Assembly (NCBI GenBank): GCA_032622095.1
Contig: CP136065.1
Location: 204,240,618 to 204,304,617, forward strand
Reading direction: 5' to 3'
DNA length: 64,000 nt
Source: Siphonodentalium dalli
Lineage: Eukaryota; Mollusca; Scaphopoda; Gadilida; Siphonodentaliidae
Shown here one piece after another: positions 40,724 to 52,403 of this stretch (positions are counted from its first letter, which is position 1; each line of letters opens with the position of its first letter). Made by a program: the position numbers and the translations under genes. Below the pieces are notes generated by a model. That model was not told the DNA's origin, did no database searches, and saw nothing but the letters and a program-made list of their open reading frames with translations.

Positions 40724-41187
40724 ATGCATGACAACAATCAAACTTGTCCCGACATAGAAATGCCTAATATAAATTTCAACAATCAAACTGGCCCCGTGGC
40801 TGAAAATGGAGATGCTATACCTATTCACTCCTTCAACAAATAAATTCAAAATTTGATCAACTATTAAAAGGGCAAAAAGAAAATAGTGAAAAACTCCGGG
40901 TATTAGAGGCAATTGTAATACAAAAAAAATCATCTAACAAGCCAAATACAGAGCAATCAGGATCAAGTACTGGTATAAGTGATACATATAACATGCAAAT
41001 ACCAACACCTGCCACAGCTACTACCATGTGTACTCCTGTTATACAAGTATATGCCCACAAGTCGTCGCCCATTCCCGAACCATATATAACAGTTATAGTT
41101 GACGACATGATTTCCTTAGGGTCATTCGATACAAATGCAGACATTAAAATACACAGAACAACTTACAATAAGATACAAGAAAACTAA
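40724..41187 (+). pseudogene. Novel 5' module ORF (unit 4), truncated
   Basis: Identical arrangement to units 2 and 3 up to YNKI at about 41177, then unrelated sequence (QEN and a stop). This is the right border of the amplified locus. Confidence 0.5.
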
Positions 41188-42240
41188 GATGCATGCATCA
41201 GGTCACCCATGAACTATTTAGCAATAGAATAATTCAGTTCGGTTGCGGTTTCACAACGTTACAACTGACATACGATTACACAAGACACACCTTGAATGTG
41301 GAACTGTGTAAGAGTGAATATTAATGTTCTAAATCCCATGTTTCACCTTTAGTTGTGATTGGGGGGGGGGGGGTGTCGTACTTTATTAACACGCAAGTAG
41401 TGTAATTAAGTACGGGTAATTAGAAGTAACAAATCGTTTAGTTTCTATCGTATAGACTGAAAGGGGTGAGCAGATTATTGGTGATGAATGTTCTCGTTAG
41501 CTGTCAATATAATATGCATATTTGCCCCGTTACGTTTATACACTGTAGCATTGGCGGGCCAGAGTGTGTTGACATGTTAATTGTTTGGTTCATTAATAAC
41601 AGATCAGCGGGGATTTGTCGTGAAAACGTACACGTATACGTGGAAATATGCTACGGTTACGGTTAAATTAATGGTTCTTCTATTACACCACCGTGTATAC
41701 TTGGTTTAAATAGGTATATTATATAGGGACGTGTGCTCAATTTTGGTGTGGACCGATGATCGAAAAAACTAAATCGGAGGTAAATGTCGCAGGCCGGAGG
41801 ACCATTTTTTCAATAATTTTTAAAGAAATTGAGCAGTTGCAACAGAAGCAGCAAAAAAGGGTGTACAATTGGCAAATGATGAGGGGCGGTGTGATGTGTA
41901 ACTAGGATTTAAATTAGATATGCAATTTGGAGATTATTGGATGAGGGATGTTATATTAATTATATTAAAGGGACGAGAGGGTTTAGTTGTCGAAAATATT
42001 TGTTCCAAACACCGTAAACAGATCAATATTAAAACGCATACATTTTGGTTCAAATATACGATCACTATCCCTTAAAGGAATACGGTCCTGAAAAAAACAA
42101 TATTATTTTCTTTCAATATACCGATAATATATATATAAAATGTCCATTGGGCGCATATAATCTAATATTCGGCCGCCAATCGTTATTTTTATAACGATTC
42201 AAAAAAATTCCGAAGTTAGCCGAAGATTTTGTTGTAGACG
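41188..42240. other. No gene supported
   Basis: Unique AT-rich flank. Contains a G run (about 41362-41372). The frames here have no recognisable domain. Confidence 0.4.
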
Positions 42241-42460
42241 AAGTCACGTGATCATCAGCCCGATCACGTGATTGTCACATGTAAACAGAAGCATAGCACG
42301 TGATCGATCACGTGGTAACTCATTGACAACGCATAGATACGCGACGGCGGTATTTTAAGTTTGCATGTAGTCGATCGCGGCCTTTGACGATTGTCGCGTT
42401 ATCACACTGCGAATGCAAAACTTCGCCGAAACATCGCCTTTCTCGTAATTAAATGTCGAT
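42241..42460. promoter_or_regulatory. CACGTG cluster next to CpG-rich sequence
   Basis: Four CACGTG E-boxes at 42245, 42265, 42297 and 42309, three of them within GATCACGTG or its complement, within 70 bp. A locally CpG-rich stretch (42330-42450) follows. This looks like a bHLH (USF/MITF/MYC-type) regulatory site or promoter. No gene was linked to it. Confidence 0.4.
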
Positions 42461-43501
42461 CTTTATCGTGTTATTATTACTATTATTATATGTATCGCGA
42501 TGTGTTGTTACTATAAAGCCATGCCCGTATATTATTCAGTTTTGCGCGCATTTATCTATATAAACGCGTGCTCGTGTTTATATATATTTTTTCGTTACCG
42601 GAATAGTCCAAGTTATATTATATATGCATATCAAGATTGCATATATACGCGAAGACTTGCACAGTTATTAGGCAATTATCATCTCGTAAACATTCCAATT
42701 TCCAGATGCCATTAGTCGTGTGTCAATAAAGAGCGTTTCGTTTTAATTATCGTAACGCGGTAAAACAACACATAATTGGTTTATTGCTGTCGGATTTAAT
42801 CAATTATAATCAAGTCATTCATTACCAATATGATATGTTCATTTTTCCTTGGTTATGAATCATGTAATTATTTGGGCAATATGGTGTTTATATATATTTC
42901 GGAATATTGCTTCCCCCACCCCAAAACAATCTAGCCGACTGTCACTGATGGAAATTCACTACATCTATGCATCGTTATTGACCTATTAAATTAGCACTCT
43001 AGCGATGCGGTCTATTGAATATCCAGGTCATAAATCGACCTCTATGTGGCAATTACGCATAACAATAGGGTTATAAACATCCAATCATATATAACACTTT
43101 TTGAAGGAGGGATAATAATCCGGTTTAATATGGAATCACATATTCAAGTGCTCTTTATTCGCAATATATCGTAATAGTGAACGCTCTTTATTGCGTCAAG
43201 GTAAAGGGACTCGACTTAGAACAGTTGTCATCGTGATTTTTTTTACTGATTACACCAATACAGGTCAATACATGTACACGAACTTCCGATATGAATGCTT
43301 TATATATCCTTCCAAGTCATAGCAATTTCCGCTTTATTAAACTCTTTTTATTCGTACCATATTAGGAAAACTCTTAACATGGAACGCTCTTTATGGAGCC
43401 ATGGTGAATCGACTAAGAATAGTTGTTATCGTGATTTATTCAACATACTCTCCACTTTAACTGCAATTGTATGTATTCGTAACCATGACTGACTTGTCAA
43501 A
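42461..43501. other. No gene; dispersed AACGCTCTTTATT words
   Basis: Exact or near-exact AACGCTCTTTATT lies at 42725 (reverse), 43180, 43383 and 43505, continuing at 44351 and 44393. A weak 120-200 bp repeat is visible around 43180-43500, including GTTGTCATCGTGATT and GTTGTTATCGTGATT. Confidence 0.45.
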
Positions 43502-43720
43502 TTAAACGCTCTTTATTTGGTATATGTAATCGGTTTCTGATGATTGCGCAACGGGTTTCCCACAGAAATCCCGCCAAATGGCACGTAAACGAACATCGTT
43601 TGGAAATGAATACAGCATTATACCTAACTGAGAGTCACTAGACCGGCCACAGCCGAAAACACTGCATTTATATGGCAATGTTACGAATGAATGATTGTAA
43701 ATACGGGACACTCGGGGCAT
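43502..43720 (-). CDS. THAP-type zinc-finger exon
   Basis: 72 codons on the minus strand from ATG at 43720. After about 18 lead residues comes KCSVFGCGRSSDSQLGIML, then YSFPNDVRLRAIWRDFCGK, matching the start of a THAP domain: C-x4-C, the F-P strand, and the invariant W. The final C-x2-H and AVPTIF box are not in this exon, so the domain would have to be completed by a downstream (lower-coordinate) exon, not identified. THAP domains bind DNA and occur in P-element-like transposases and in host transcription regulators. The frame ends within one of the AATAAAGAGCGTT words. Confidence 0.5.
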   Translation of the reverse strand: MPRVSRIYNHSFVTLPYKCSVFGCGRSSDSQLGIMLYSFPNDVRLRAIWRDFCGKPVAQSSETDYIYQIKSV

Positions 43721-45000
43721 ATATACGGAAAATTAAAACAACATCGTGAACACGCGCCCGAATAGAGTTCACATGCCTGCTCATGTTTTTATAAGCTTTA
43801 TTTTTGACACGAAAGTGTTACCTACCCCGCTCAATCGGCCTTCTATAGTTTTTTTGTCAAAACAATAACTTTCCAAACAGCGCTTAAGACAAATCACAAG
43901 TGAATATAACTCACCGCGCGATGACAATTAACCATGTGTACACAATGCTATTGATATGCCCCGCAGTAATTCCATCACGCTCACGAGCTGATGTCTATTC
44001 CGGATTTTCCATCGTCATATAGGTAGACACAAATAACTCCGATTCCGTGTTTTTAATTAGTTTACATCGCTTGACGTCATGCGAGGTTTTTGCGACGGAG
44101 ATAGCCGACAACCGGTGGCGGTATTATTTATTTATTTCTCGGCTTAATTATTACGCGATTTTTATGGGACTTGGATTATTGTGATCACAATAGGGGTGGC
44201 TTTCCGATAGAGTTTTGTTGTTTCATGAGCACTGTAATCCCTTAAACATCATGCTTACATAAAGACCTACTAAATTTTACCTAAACAAGAGTCTGATTGT
44301 GTTATAGAAGGCAGCATAATGCTACTGGCTAATCACACACAAATGGTATAAACGCTCTTTATTATTTCCAAATAAGGAATTGAGCAACAAAGAACGCTCT
44401 TTATGTTTACCATCATAATATAAAGAAACACCAGGAAAGTAACTTTTTATGCTTTGTTTACATAACAGTCGGCAAATTTACGACTATAACATAATGTTTA
44501 TGAGATATTTCTCATTTGTATATTAACAAAGTCTGTCTATATTTGAATATTATTTCGTTTGTAGCGGTGGAAATATGTTCACACGATACCCACCAAGGCC
44601 TTCATACCTTTAAGGTATACTACAACTGTTTTTCTTTTCAATAGCAGAATACAGAATGCTATTAAGAAGTGACACAAAACACAGAACATTTGTTTTAATT
44701 ATAAGTATTAAGAAGTGAGAGATATGTGAGTCAAGGAAACCAGTAACGAAAGGCAATATTAACATGATTTGTCAGAGAATAATTGTTTACGTTCGAATGA
44801 ATATGTACTGGAAACAAACTGTCTGTACCAGACTTTCATAAACACAAATTATGTATTAATGATCATTAATGGTGTAACGACATATTTCGTTCTTTAATGT
44901 CTCAAATGAAAGTGTCAATGACACTGTAGCTCAACTTTGAGAAGAAGTTAAATTTGTGTGATGAGCAATGAATGGAAAGATTTAGAATTGAATTTGGAAA
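43721..45000. other. No gene supported
   Basis: AT-rich intergenic sequence with two more AACGCTCTTTAT words (44351, 44393) and a 14-bp palindrome ATTGTGATCACAAT near 44178. Confidence 0.4.
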
Positions 45001-46145
45001 TCCAAGATGGCCACTGGCAGCCATGTTTTTTTGTCGGAATGTCCCCAAAATGACTCATTCTCATCTACATTCCAATTTCAACAGCCATGAAAAATTTCAT
45101 GATGATCAGACTAAAGGTACGACCTGTAGCCCGTGCTAAAGGATTTAGTCATACAAAGAGTAAAATCCAAGATGGCTGCTGGCAGCCATGTTTTTGGGTC
45201 AAATGATCCCAAAATGACTCGTTCCCATCTACATGTCATTATTAACATTCTTGACAAATTTTATGATGATCAGACTGAAAGTACGACCTGTAGCCCGTGC
45301 TAAAGAATTTAGTCATACAAAGAGTAAAATCCAAGATGGCTGCTGGCGGCCATGTTTTTGGGTCAAATGATCCCAAAATGACTCGTTCCCATCTACATGT
45401 CATTATTAACATTCTTGACAAATTTTATGATGATCAGACTGAAAGTACGACCTGTAGCCCGTGCTAAAGAATTTAGTCATACAAAGAGTAAAATCCAAGA
45501 TGGCTGCTGGCGGCCATGTTTTTTGGCCGAATAACCCCAAAATTACTCGTTCCCATCTACATGTCAATATTATCATCCATGACAAATTTCATGATGATCA
45601 GACAAACAGTACGACCTGTGGCCCGTGCTAATGGATTAAATTTTGAAATCCAAGATGGCCACTGGCGGCCATTTTTTTTGTCCGAATGACCCCAAAATGA
45701 CTCGTTCCCATCTACATTCCAATTTCAACAGCCATGACAAATTTTATGATGATCAGACTAAAGTTAAGACCTGTAGCCCGTGTTAAGATTTAGTCATATA
45801 AAGACTAAAATCCAAAATGGCTGCTGCGGCCATGTTTTTTGGCCGAATGACCCCAAAAGGACTCGTTCCCATCTACATGTCATTATTAACATTCTTGACA
45901 AATTTCATGATGATCAGACAAACATTACGAACTGTAGCCCGTGCTAATGGATTGAATTTTGAAATCCAAGATGGCCACTGGCGGCCATGTTTTTTTTCCG
46001 AATGATCCCAAAATTAATAATCTGGTCTAAATGTTGATGTCAACAGCTATGACAAATTTCATAATGATCCGACCAAAGGTACGACCTGTAGCCTGCATTG
46101 TTGACGCCTTACGTACACACATACACACGGACGACAAAGCCATGG
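45001..46145. repeat. Seven-unit tandem repeat, about 155-165 bp
   Basis: Units start TCCAAGATGG at 45001, 45166, 45330, 45494, 45649, 45811 and 45965. Each includes GGCCATGTTTTTT, CCCAAAATGACTCGTTCCC, TGATGATCAGAC and TACGACCTGTAGCCCGTGC. It ends with CACACGGACGACAAAGCCATG, the kind of tail that closes such repeats in bivalves (general knowledge). No coding role; the frame at 45817-46005 is repeat sequence. Confidence 0.85.
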
Positions 46146-46159
46146 CAATAGCTCAAACT

Positions 46160-46690
46160 TTACAATTTAACGACATTTTCGGTCTTTAACAGTTTAATAG
46201 GGGCCCCCGGTGGTCCAGTCGGTAGAGTGCCAGGTGTATTACGTCGTCCCAGGCCGTCCAGCGCTGACGAAGCTGGTTCTAACCCCACCATAGGGAGGGT
46301 GACCGGAATCGTGTATCTGGGCAAGTTTGTCAATTGCTTTCCGGGGGTCGGTGGTTTCTACACGCAGTGGAACAACTTCCCGGTGAAATTGAGCCTCTGC
46401 GTGGTCTTTCCTCCACCCGTAAAATTGACAACGTCGTGTGTGGCCCAGCGGCTAGAATGACGATAAACCCTAATAAACAACAGCAACAACAATTAATAGT
46501 TTAATGACATTTTTCGGTCTTTATAATATCTCAAGATATAGGGGGTATTTGGATCTCTAGTTTAACGACATTTTTCGGTCTTTATAGTTTAACGACATTT
46601 TTCGGTCTTTAATATCTCAAGATAGAGGGGCCCTTAGGGGGTATTTGGATCTCTAGTTTAACGACATTTTTCGGTCTTTGATAGCAAAAT
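46160..46690. repeat. Short tandem motif TTTAACGACATTTTTCGGTC, split by a SINE
   Basis: Copies at about 46163, 46501, 46561, 46588 and 46658. The SINE at 46200-46492 lies between the first and second. Confidence 0.7.
46200..46492 (+). mobile_element. tRNA-derived SINE
   Basis: The head GGGGCCCCCGGTGGTCCAGT resembles a tRNA 5' end with an A box (TGGTCCAGTCGGTAGAGT). A B box-like GGTTCTAACCC follows at about 46275. The body is unrelated to tRNA, and a simple tail (AATAAACAACAGCAACAACAA) ends it. Flanks share AGTTTAAT/TTAATAG words, a possible short target duplication. No protein. Confidence 0.7.
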
Positions 46691-47412
46691 GGAAGAAGTA
46701 CATATTTGGAAGATGTGGTGGCCCTAAAAAGGAAAGTTGTTTGGTGGTCTTGAAATGCAGTTTTTCTTAACAGTCTTCCTTGATTAAAGTGATGTGAAAC
46801 ACTCCGGCAGACACCGGGCAGAGTGATCAAATAAATAGAAATTAAGAATAATCTTTCTCAAAGTAGTTATTTGTTACGAATATTAATCCAAATGGATGTT
46901 ACACAACGTCATTCTTATATATTAGTTAAATGCAATGACTCTCGATGGCAAAATGATTTTTGTTTAATTACAGCCGATAGTTGCGCCCCGAATCGAGATG
47001 TAAATATTTACAATTTGGAGTAGTTCAGACGATGTTCTATATGAAGTGGTGTGGTAGATCTTTTTGGAATTTTTCAGTGATGTTAGTAGAATGATAACAT
47101 TCCCCACGTTGGAAAAGTGCCTGAGCACTAACTTATCAATTTCTCGCTCCCGAAAAATTCCATAATATGTCTTTAAACATATATATAAATCTCCGAAAAA
47201 AAAAATTCTAAAGCATTAAACGATTTGCTATATTTCCACTAGGGCATATATTTCATCTGATTTTGCGAGAATCCATATATACTTTTTCATGAGAATCCAG
47301 GGTAATTTGCGAGAATCTAGATTTGGATTCTCGCCGAAATATAAGCCCAGATTTCACTCTGAAGTGTGCCTAAATGGCATAAATTGTACCTTGGTTCCCA
47401 TGTTCGCTATAA
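46691..47412. other. No gene supported
   Basis: AT-rich. GCGAGAATC words recur at about 47269-47336. No coding evidence. Confidence 0.4.
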
Positions 47413-48142
47413 ACTAGCTTGAAATTCGCAAACCAATGAATTTTTTTTCTTCAGAAAATTTACATTTTTATGATTCGCGACATAAATTGTCACCAATAAA
47501 AACAAATTTGATTCATCGTGGAAGTTAGTCGGTGACTATAAATAATGTCACCATTCAACTGAATGTTGTTGAATTCTATTGAGATGTGGAGCAGACAATA
47601 TATTGGGAGGCTCGGAGGCTCCATAGCATGAGGCACCCACCCCCCCTTTTTCGTATGCCGTATTCCATGCCCTGTTATGAGGTACGCCGTATTTCCGGCC
47701 CCTCTGTTAGGAGGTATTCGGTATTCCAAAAATACCGGTATACGTACGCCGACCTTCCAAAAAATGAAGTTTTCATATATTTTTATGTATTCCATATGGT
47801 ATTCCGTATTCCAACTTCTGTGTTAAGTGGTATTCCGTCTTCCATGGGGGGTGGGGGTGGGGGCCTCTAGCATCTGCTCCTCAATCCTTACCAGATGTCA
47901 GTAAAAGTTTCCCATTTCATTATTTCAGTTCTTTAGCAATCTTAATCATTATATGTAATGCCCTGACCATGCTCAATACTAGCTTGAAATTGGCGAAACA
48001 ATGAATTTTTTTTCTTCAGAAAATTAACATTTTTATGACTCGCGACATAATTGTCATCAATAAAAACAAATTTTATTCATCGTGGAAGTTAGTCGGTGAC
48101 TATAAATAATGTCACCATTCAACTGAATGTTGTTGAGCATAT
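47413..48142. repeat. Direct duplication around a foldback element
   Basis: 47413-47570 and 47981-48134 are about 90% similar (GTGGAAGTTAGTCGGTGACT and neighbours). A third partial copy starts at 48311 (CTAGCTTGAAATTGGCAAAA). Confidence 0.7.
47587..47882. mobile_element. Foldback MITE with TATTCC motifs
   Basis: Starts GGAGCAGA and ends TCTGCTCC, with inner arms rich in GAGGC...CCCACCCCC and its complement. Its core repeats GGTATTCCGTATTCCA-like words. Confidence 0.5.
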
Positions 48143-49355
48143 TTCAACCAATTTTGGAAGTTTAAATGAATATTTTCTTCACACTCAAAGTCAATTGACA
48201 AATTTCAGGATTTTAGCCTGCTTCGTTGGGACCAAATATTTGTTGTGCACACTGAAGGAACGTCTACCATCACTCGATAGGCCAGATTATGCCCTGACCA
48301 TGCTATAAAGTATTAAACTAGCTTGAAATTGGCAAAACTATGATTTTTTTGGTTGAACAAATTTACATGGGAATCTCCATAGAAAACGGTTATATTTCGA
48401 TAAAAACGAAAGTAATGCGAAATGAAAGTCGGCACTGGCCAGAATTGTGCAGAATAACATATGAGTCAAGTTATATGCGAATATTTGACCTCATTCGATT
48501 AAATAGTCTCGTATTTAAGGAATCAATGCCAATGGCGCTCGGACATGTGGAAATTTTTTCCGTCGCACTCGCAGACTGTAAGGCGGAATTGTGAAATGTA
48601 AACACGCATTACCTTTTGTGAGAATAACACAAGCGCAGACTTTATCAAAGTAATGCAATACACAACAACAAAAAGGATAAAACGGATATAAACACGGTAT
48701 AAGTGAGAATAAACGTGGAAACAGTTGACAACATTTGTTCGGTTATTCGGCAAAACCGAAGGTATAGATTTATGGTCACTAACAAGAAATTCAATTAATT
48801 GAGGAAAAACACCCACTGTCCTGAGTGGTATTGATAAGCTGTTGGGGGGGGGGGAGATATTAATTGTGTTAAAGTGCAATGGGAAGTAATTGCGGTTAAG
48901 GGTAATAAGAAATGTCTTATTGCATTCTCATTGGGCTTAATCATAATTAGAGATTCCTTAAGTTATTGCGGTTAATCGAAATTGTCTATTAAATGTCAAT
49001 TTTGATTCCCATAGAGATCATCAATGATGTCTATGTGCAGGGTCGACGTGCCAATCTTCTCTATTTGGATTCCAATTGTTGGCTCATTAAATATGCACAT
49101 ATGCTTAAGATACAGTCGTGCACGAAGCGAGCTCCCGTAAGTCGGGTTTTGGATCCCATGCAGTTAATGAAAATATCATTGAAATAATCAGTTTCCCCCA
49201 ATAAACAACCATATATTCAATATACATGTTTTGGAGCAGAATTAGGCAGTCCATATTGGACGCCATCATGGAATTTATTTTTTTTGGTTTAATTTTCACA
49301 CATATTTATTAGTTATGTGGATGGAGTTCTCATTAAACCTCACATCCTTATATTG
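48143..49355. other. No gene supported; G9-10 tract
   Basis: Frames at 48340-48594 and 48523-48879 show no family. A run of about ten G lies at 48844-48853. Confidence 0.4.
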
Positions 49356-49820
49356 GTTACAGTAATGCCCAAAGTAATTGACCACTTAACCACATCAGAA
49401 TTATTGGTAATTTTTCAGCATTTAAAATCCTGACAAATTACCCATTATTCAGCTGTGGTCAATTACTTTGTACATTACTGTATGAGGATTGAGTTATCAT
49501 TACACCTCAAATCCTTATATTGGTTACAGTAATGCCCAAAGTAATTGACCACTTAACCACAGCAGAATTATGGGTATTTTTTCAGCATTTAAAATCCTGA
49601 CAAATTACCAATAATTATGCTGTGGTTAAGTGGTCGATTACTTTGGACATTACTGTATGAGGATTGAGTTATTATTACACCTCAAATCCTTATATTGGTT
49701 ACAGTAATGCCCAAAGTAATTGACCACTTAACCACAGCAGAATTATGGGTAATTTTTCAGGATTTAAAATCATGAAAAAATACCCATTATTTTGCTGTGG
49801 TTAAGTGATCAATTACTGTA
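49356..49820. repeat. Three tandem foldback units
   Basis: Each unit reads TACAGTAATGCCCAAAGTAA TTGACCACTTAACCACAGC (written in two parts), a short loop, then its reverse complement ending in ACATTACTGTA. Units begin at about 49359, 49529 and 49702, spaced about 170 bp by TGAGGATTGAGTTATTATTA. Each is a nearly perfect hairpin about 130 bp long. Confidence 0.8.
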
Positions 49821-50388
49821 TGTAGATGGAGTTAAACCTCACATCAGTGTGTTGGGGATTTGGACCTTGACTTGGGACCTTTTGTTTTTAACGCGACAAA
49901 TGCGCGTACACCTTATACACAAATTTCTTATGTAACCAGAGTTTTTCTTGGATAAGATGAGTTTGAAGCCTGCTTACATTTCAAAATGTTGTCAGTTTTA
50001 TATTGTCTGCAGCGGAACTCAACGCGTTGAAGCAAAAGTTAGAAAAGATAAAATGTGTACGTAATGAGACTACAATACAACTGAAAAAATAAACTGAGGG
50101 AGGGGTGGGCGATACAGGGAACTAAGGGTTGAACCGATATAAATTTGTAGAGCGATAACGACCGATGTTGACATAATATGCATCTGAACTCTACTGTTGC
50201 AACATGGCTATAAAATAGGGGGGGTGTCAGAATCTTAGTCATCTCTATATAGTGCCAGAATAGTCATCTATAAGATGTTGGGTTGGTTATATGGACTCGG
50301 AGAAAAAGTGGTTTGTACCGATGAACTGACATAAATTAGTGGAGCGATGTTACATCGCGACTGTACTAAAGCAGCAATGATGTAAAAT

Positions 50389-50418
<30 letters not shown>
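50389..50418 (+). repeat. Homopolymer of 30 G
   Basis: Uninterrupted G run. It gives Pro-only codons on the other strand, so the minus frame 50268-50528 is not a gene. Confidence 0.9.
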
Positions 50419-50419
<1 letters not shown>

Positions 50420-50694
50420 GTCTGAAATTATCTATCTCTATAGATGGCACCAGGATTATATAGATAGGAATAGCAATTGATATACGTATACAGTATACTA
50501 TAGTAATACCATAGACATATAAGTACAAATATCACGTGTTAAAATATTACGTTACGTGAATATACCGATGAAAGAAATAAATAAATTGGACCGGGATTAG
50601 AGGTTGGGTTGGTTATATGTGGATAATTGGATATGGAATTCATACCGATGAAACGATACAAATTAGTGGAGCGATAATGACCAATGTTGACACT

Positions 50695-51044
50695 TACCGC
50701 TATACTTAAAGTAATTGACCACCAGCAACGTGGTGTCACCCCGTTAATACTGCGGTACTATACCGCGGTATCCTCCAATACCGCGGTACTGATACCGCTT
50801 GTTAACGTATGTGGGAGTAAATACCTCCCCTCAAAGTGTTCCATGAAAATCACTGCGGTATTCAAAAAAATTAATGCGGTGCCCGCTAAAACTTAAAAGA
50901 CCGCGGTATCATCGCCCAATACCGTAATTCCACTGCCATGGCCGCCTCGATACAGCTACCGTTTATTACCGGTATCACCGTGGTCATGACCGGGGTATCA
51001 CCCCGTTTTTCTGGTCAATTACTTTGAGAATAGCGGTAGTCAGG
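50695..51044. mobile_element. Foldback MITE with ACCGCGGTA words
   Basis: Left end TACCGCTATACTTAAAGTAA, right end TTACTTTGAGAATAGCGGTA, with inner TTGACCA/TGGTCAA. Interior has inverted CACCCCG/CGGGGTATC and repeated TACCGCGGTA. Shares AAAGTAATTGACCA with the units at 49356-49820. Confidence 0.7.
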
Positions 51045-51279
51045 CTACGCGCGGGAGAAAATAGGGGTTGATACGATAGACCAAAATAAATTTGTCAGGT
51101 GATAATGACCAATGTTGACCTATAAAGTAACGCGACTATACTGTCGCATAATTATCAGGTGTAACCGGTCAAATATGAACTCTAGTGACCAATATAGAAC
51201 AGGTCAGAAAACATTCGCAGGGCCCTAATTGGCCTAAAATTTATTTAACACTCCATTTGCCATTATTGCCAATATTGGC

Positions 51280-51606
51280 ATTAAAATTGATTTATGTCGA
51301 TAAAACTGTCATTTTTCAAAATTTTAAGCTGAGACTTGGAGTGTGTTGGTGGGATAGCTACATATTCGTAAAATGACAGAGTACAGCACGCAATTATGTT
51401 TTAGATGGAAGAAATGAATTTTTTTCAATGATAAAATTTAACATGGAAATTTGAATTTACCATTAACATCGATTTATGTCGATAAAACTGTCATTTTTCA
51501 AACTTTTAGGCTGAGACTTGGTGTATGTGCGTGTGATACATATATGTTCCTAAAATGACCGAGTCCAGCGCGTAATTATGTTTTAGATGGAAGAAATTGA
51601 ATTTGA
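51280..51606. repeat. Tandem duplication, about 138 bp, two copies
   Basis: 51290-51418 and 51472-51606 share ATTTATGTCGATAAAACTGT and ATTATGTTTTAGATGGAAGA. Confidence 0.7.
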
Positions 51607-51856
51607 CATTTTCACAAAAACACGCCAATTCCGAATCCAGATGACCTACTTGCAGACGAGCGCTCGTTAATAATAATATTCATGCCAAGAAATACAGGCG
51701 TCAAACTCATCTTTTTGGAAGGTTAATCCGATATACACATATTGAAATAATCCTTCCAGAACACCTTCCAAGATATAGAAGAATATTTTAATAGATTAGG
51801 ACGCCAAAACAGTCGTAATGAAAGAATTAAAATGCACATCGCGTCCGCTTCGATTG

Positions 51857-51919
51857 GGTAGACGTATTTGGCCATACAGTAGAATCCGTCCGAGAATTTC
51901 GGTCAAATTTTTCGGACAA
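51857..51919. repeat. Inverted partner of 58916-58974
   Basis: 48 bp (51857-51904) are the exact reverse complement of 58927-58974, and one mismatch allows extension over TTTTTCGG. Starts GGTAGACGTATTTGGCCATA. Confidence 0.85.
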
Positions 51920-52403
51920 TTCGACCCATGCGCGAAACCGGAAAAAGACGACTGAGGTTACTATGGGGAAATTATAAACAACTCAATATGTTGTGAATTC
52001 GTGATCGGGCGGTATCGCGATAACATATTGATTATAAAATATTTATAAATAAACATTAAATTAATTCAGTTGTGTGAATATGTCAACAAAATAATATTTG
52101 GGGAAACTAAAGAACCATAGTCTGAATTAGTTGGAAATTTGATCATCATTTCAATGATTTTCATGCCAAAAAACAAATGGAAAATATGGAATTCGATATT
52201 CGTTAAATGTAAATGACGCATTAATGCAGTGATTGTTTCAGTGTTTGCCAAAAGTTACCCTTTGATTTGAATATAGCTTACTGTCACAACAGACCCTATC
52301 CAAATGAATAGTAGAATCTGGTGTGTTCACTGAAACTGAAAATCACTGTTCATGCCATTAAATTAGTAATTTTGGGACTTGTTTATCTGTCATTTGTGCT
52401 TAA

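Larger units (their letters stand above)
50090..51200. repeat. Diverged tandem repeat with G-tracts
   Basis: A motif like AGAGCGATAACGACCGATGT recurs at about 50150, 50340, 50665 and 51100, with GGGTTGGTTATATG at 50279 and 50606. Part of it contains the G30 run and a MITE. Confidence 0.55.

Noticed and set aside
46200-46280. Functional tRNA gene
   Set aside because: A and B boxes are present, but the sequence does not fold as a cloverleaf with a complete acceptor stem and continues into a SINE body and tail.
50268-50528. Minus-strand frame with a Pro run
   Set aside because: The Pro run is the G30 tract; no other coding signal.
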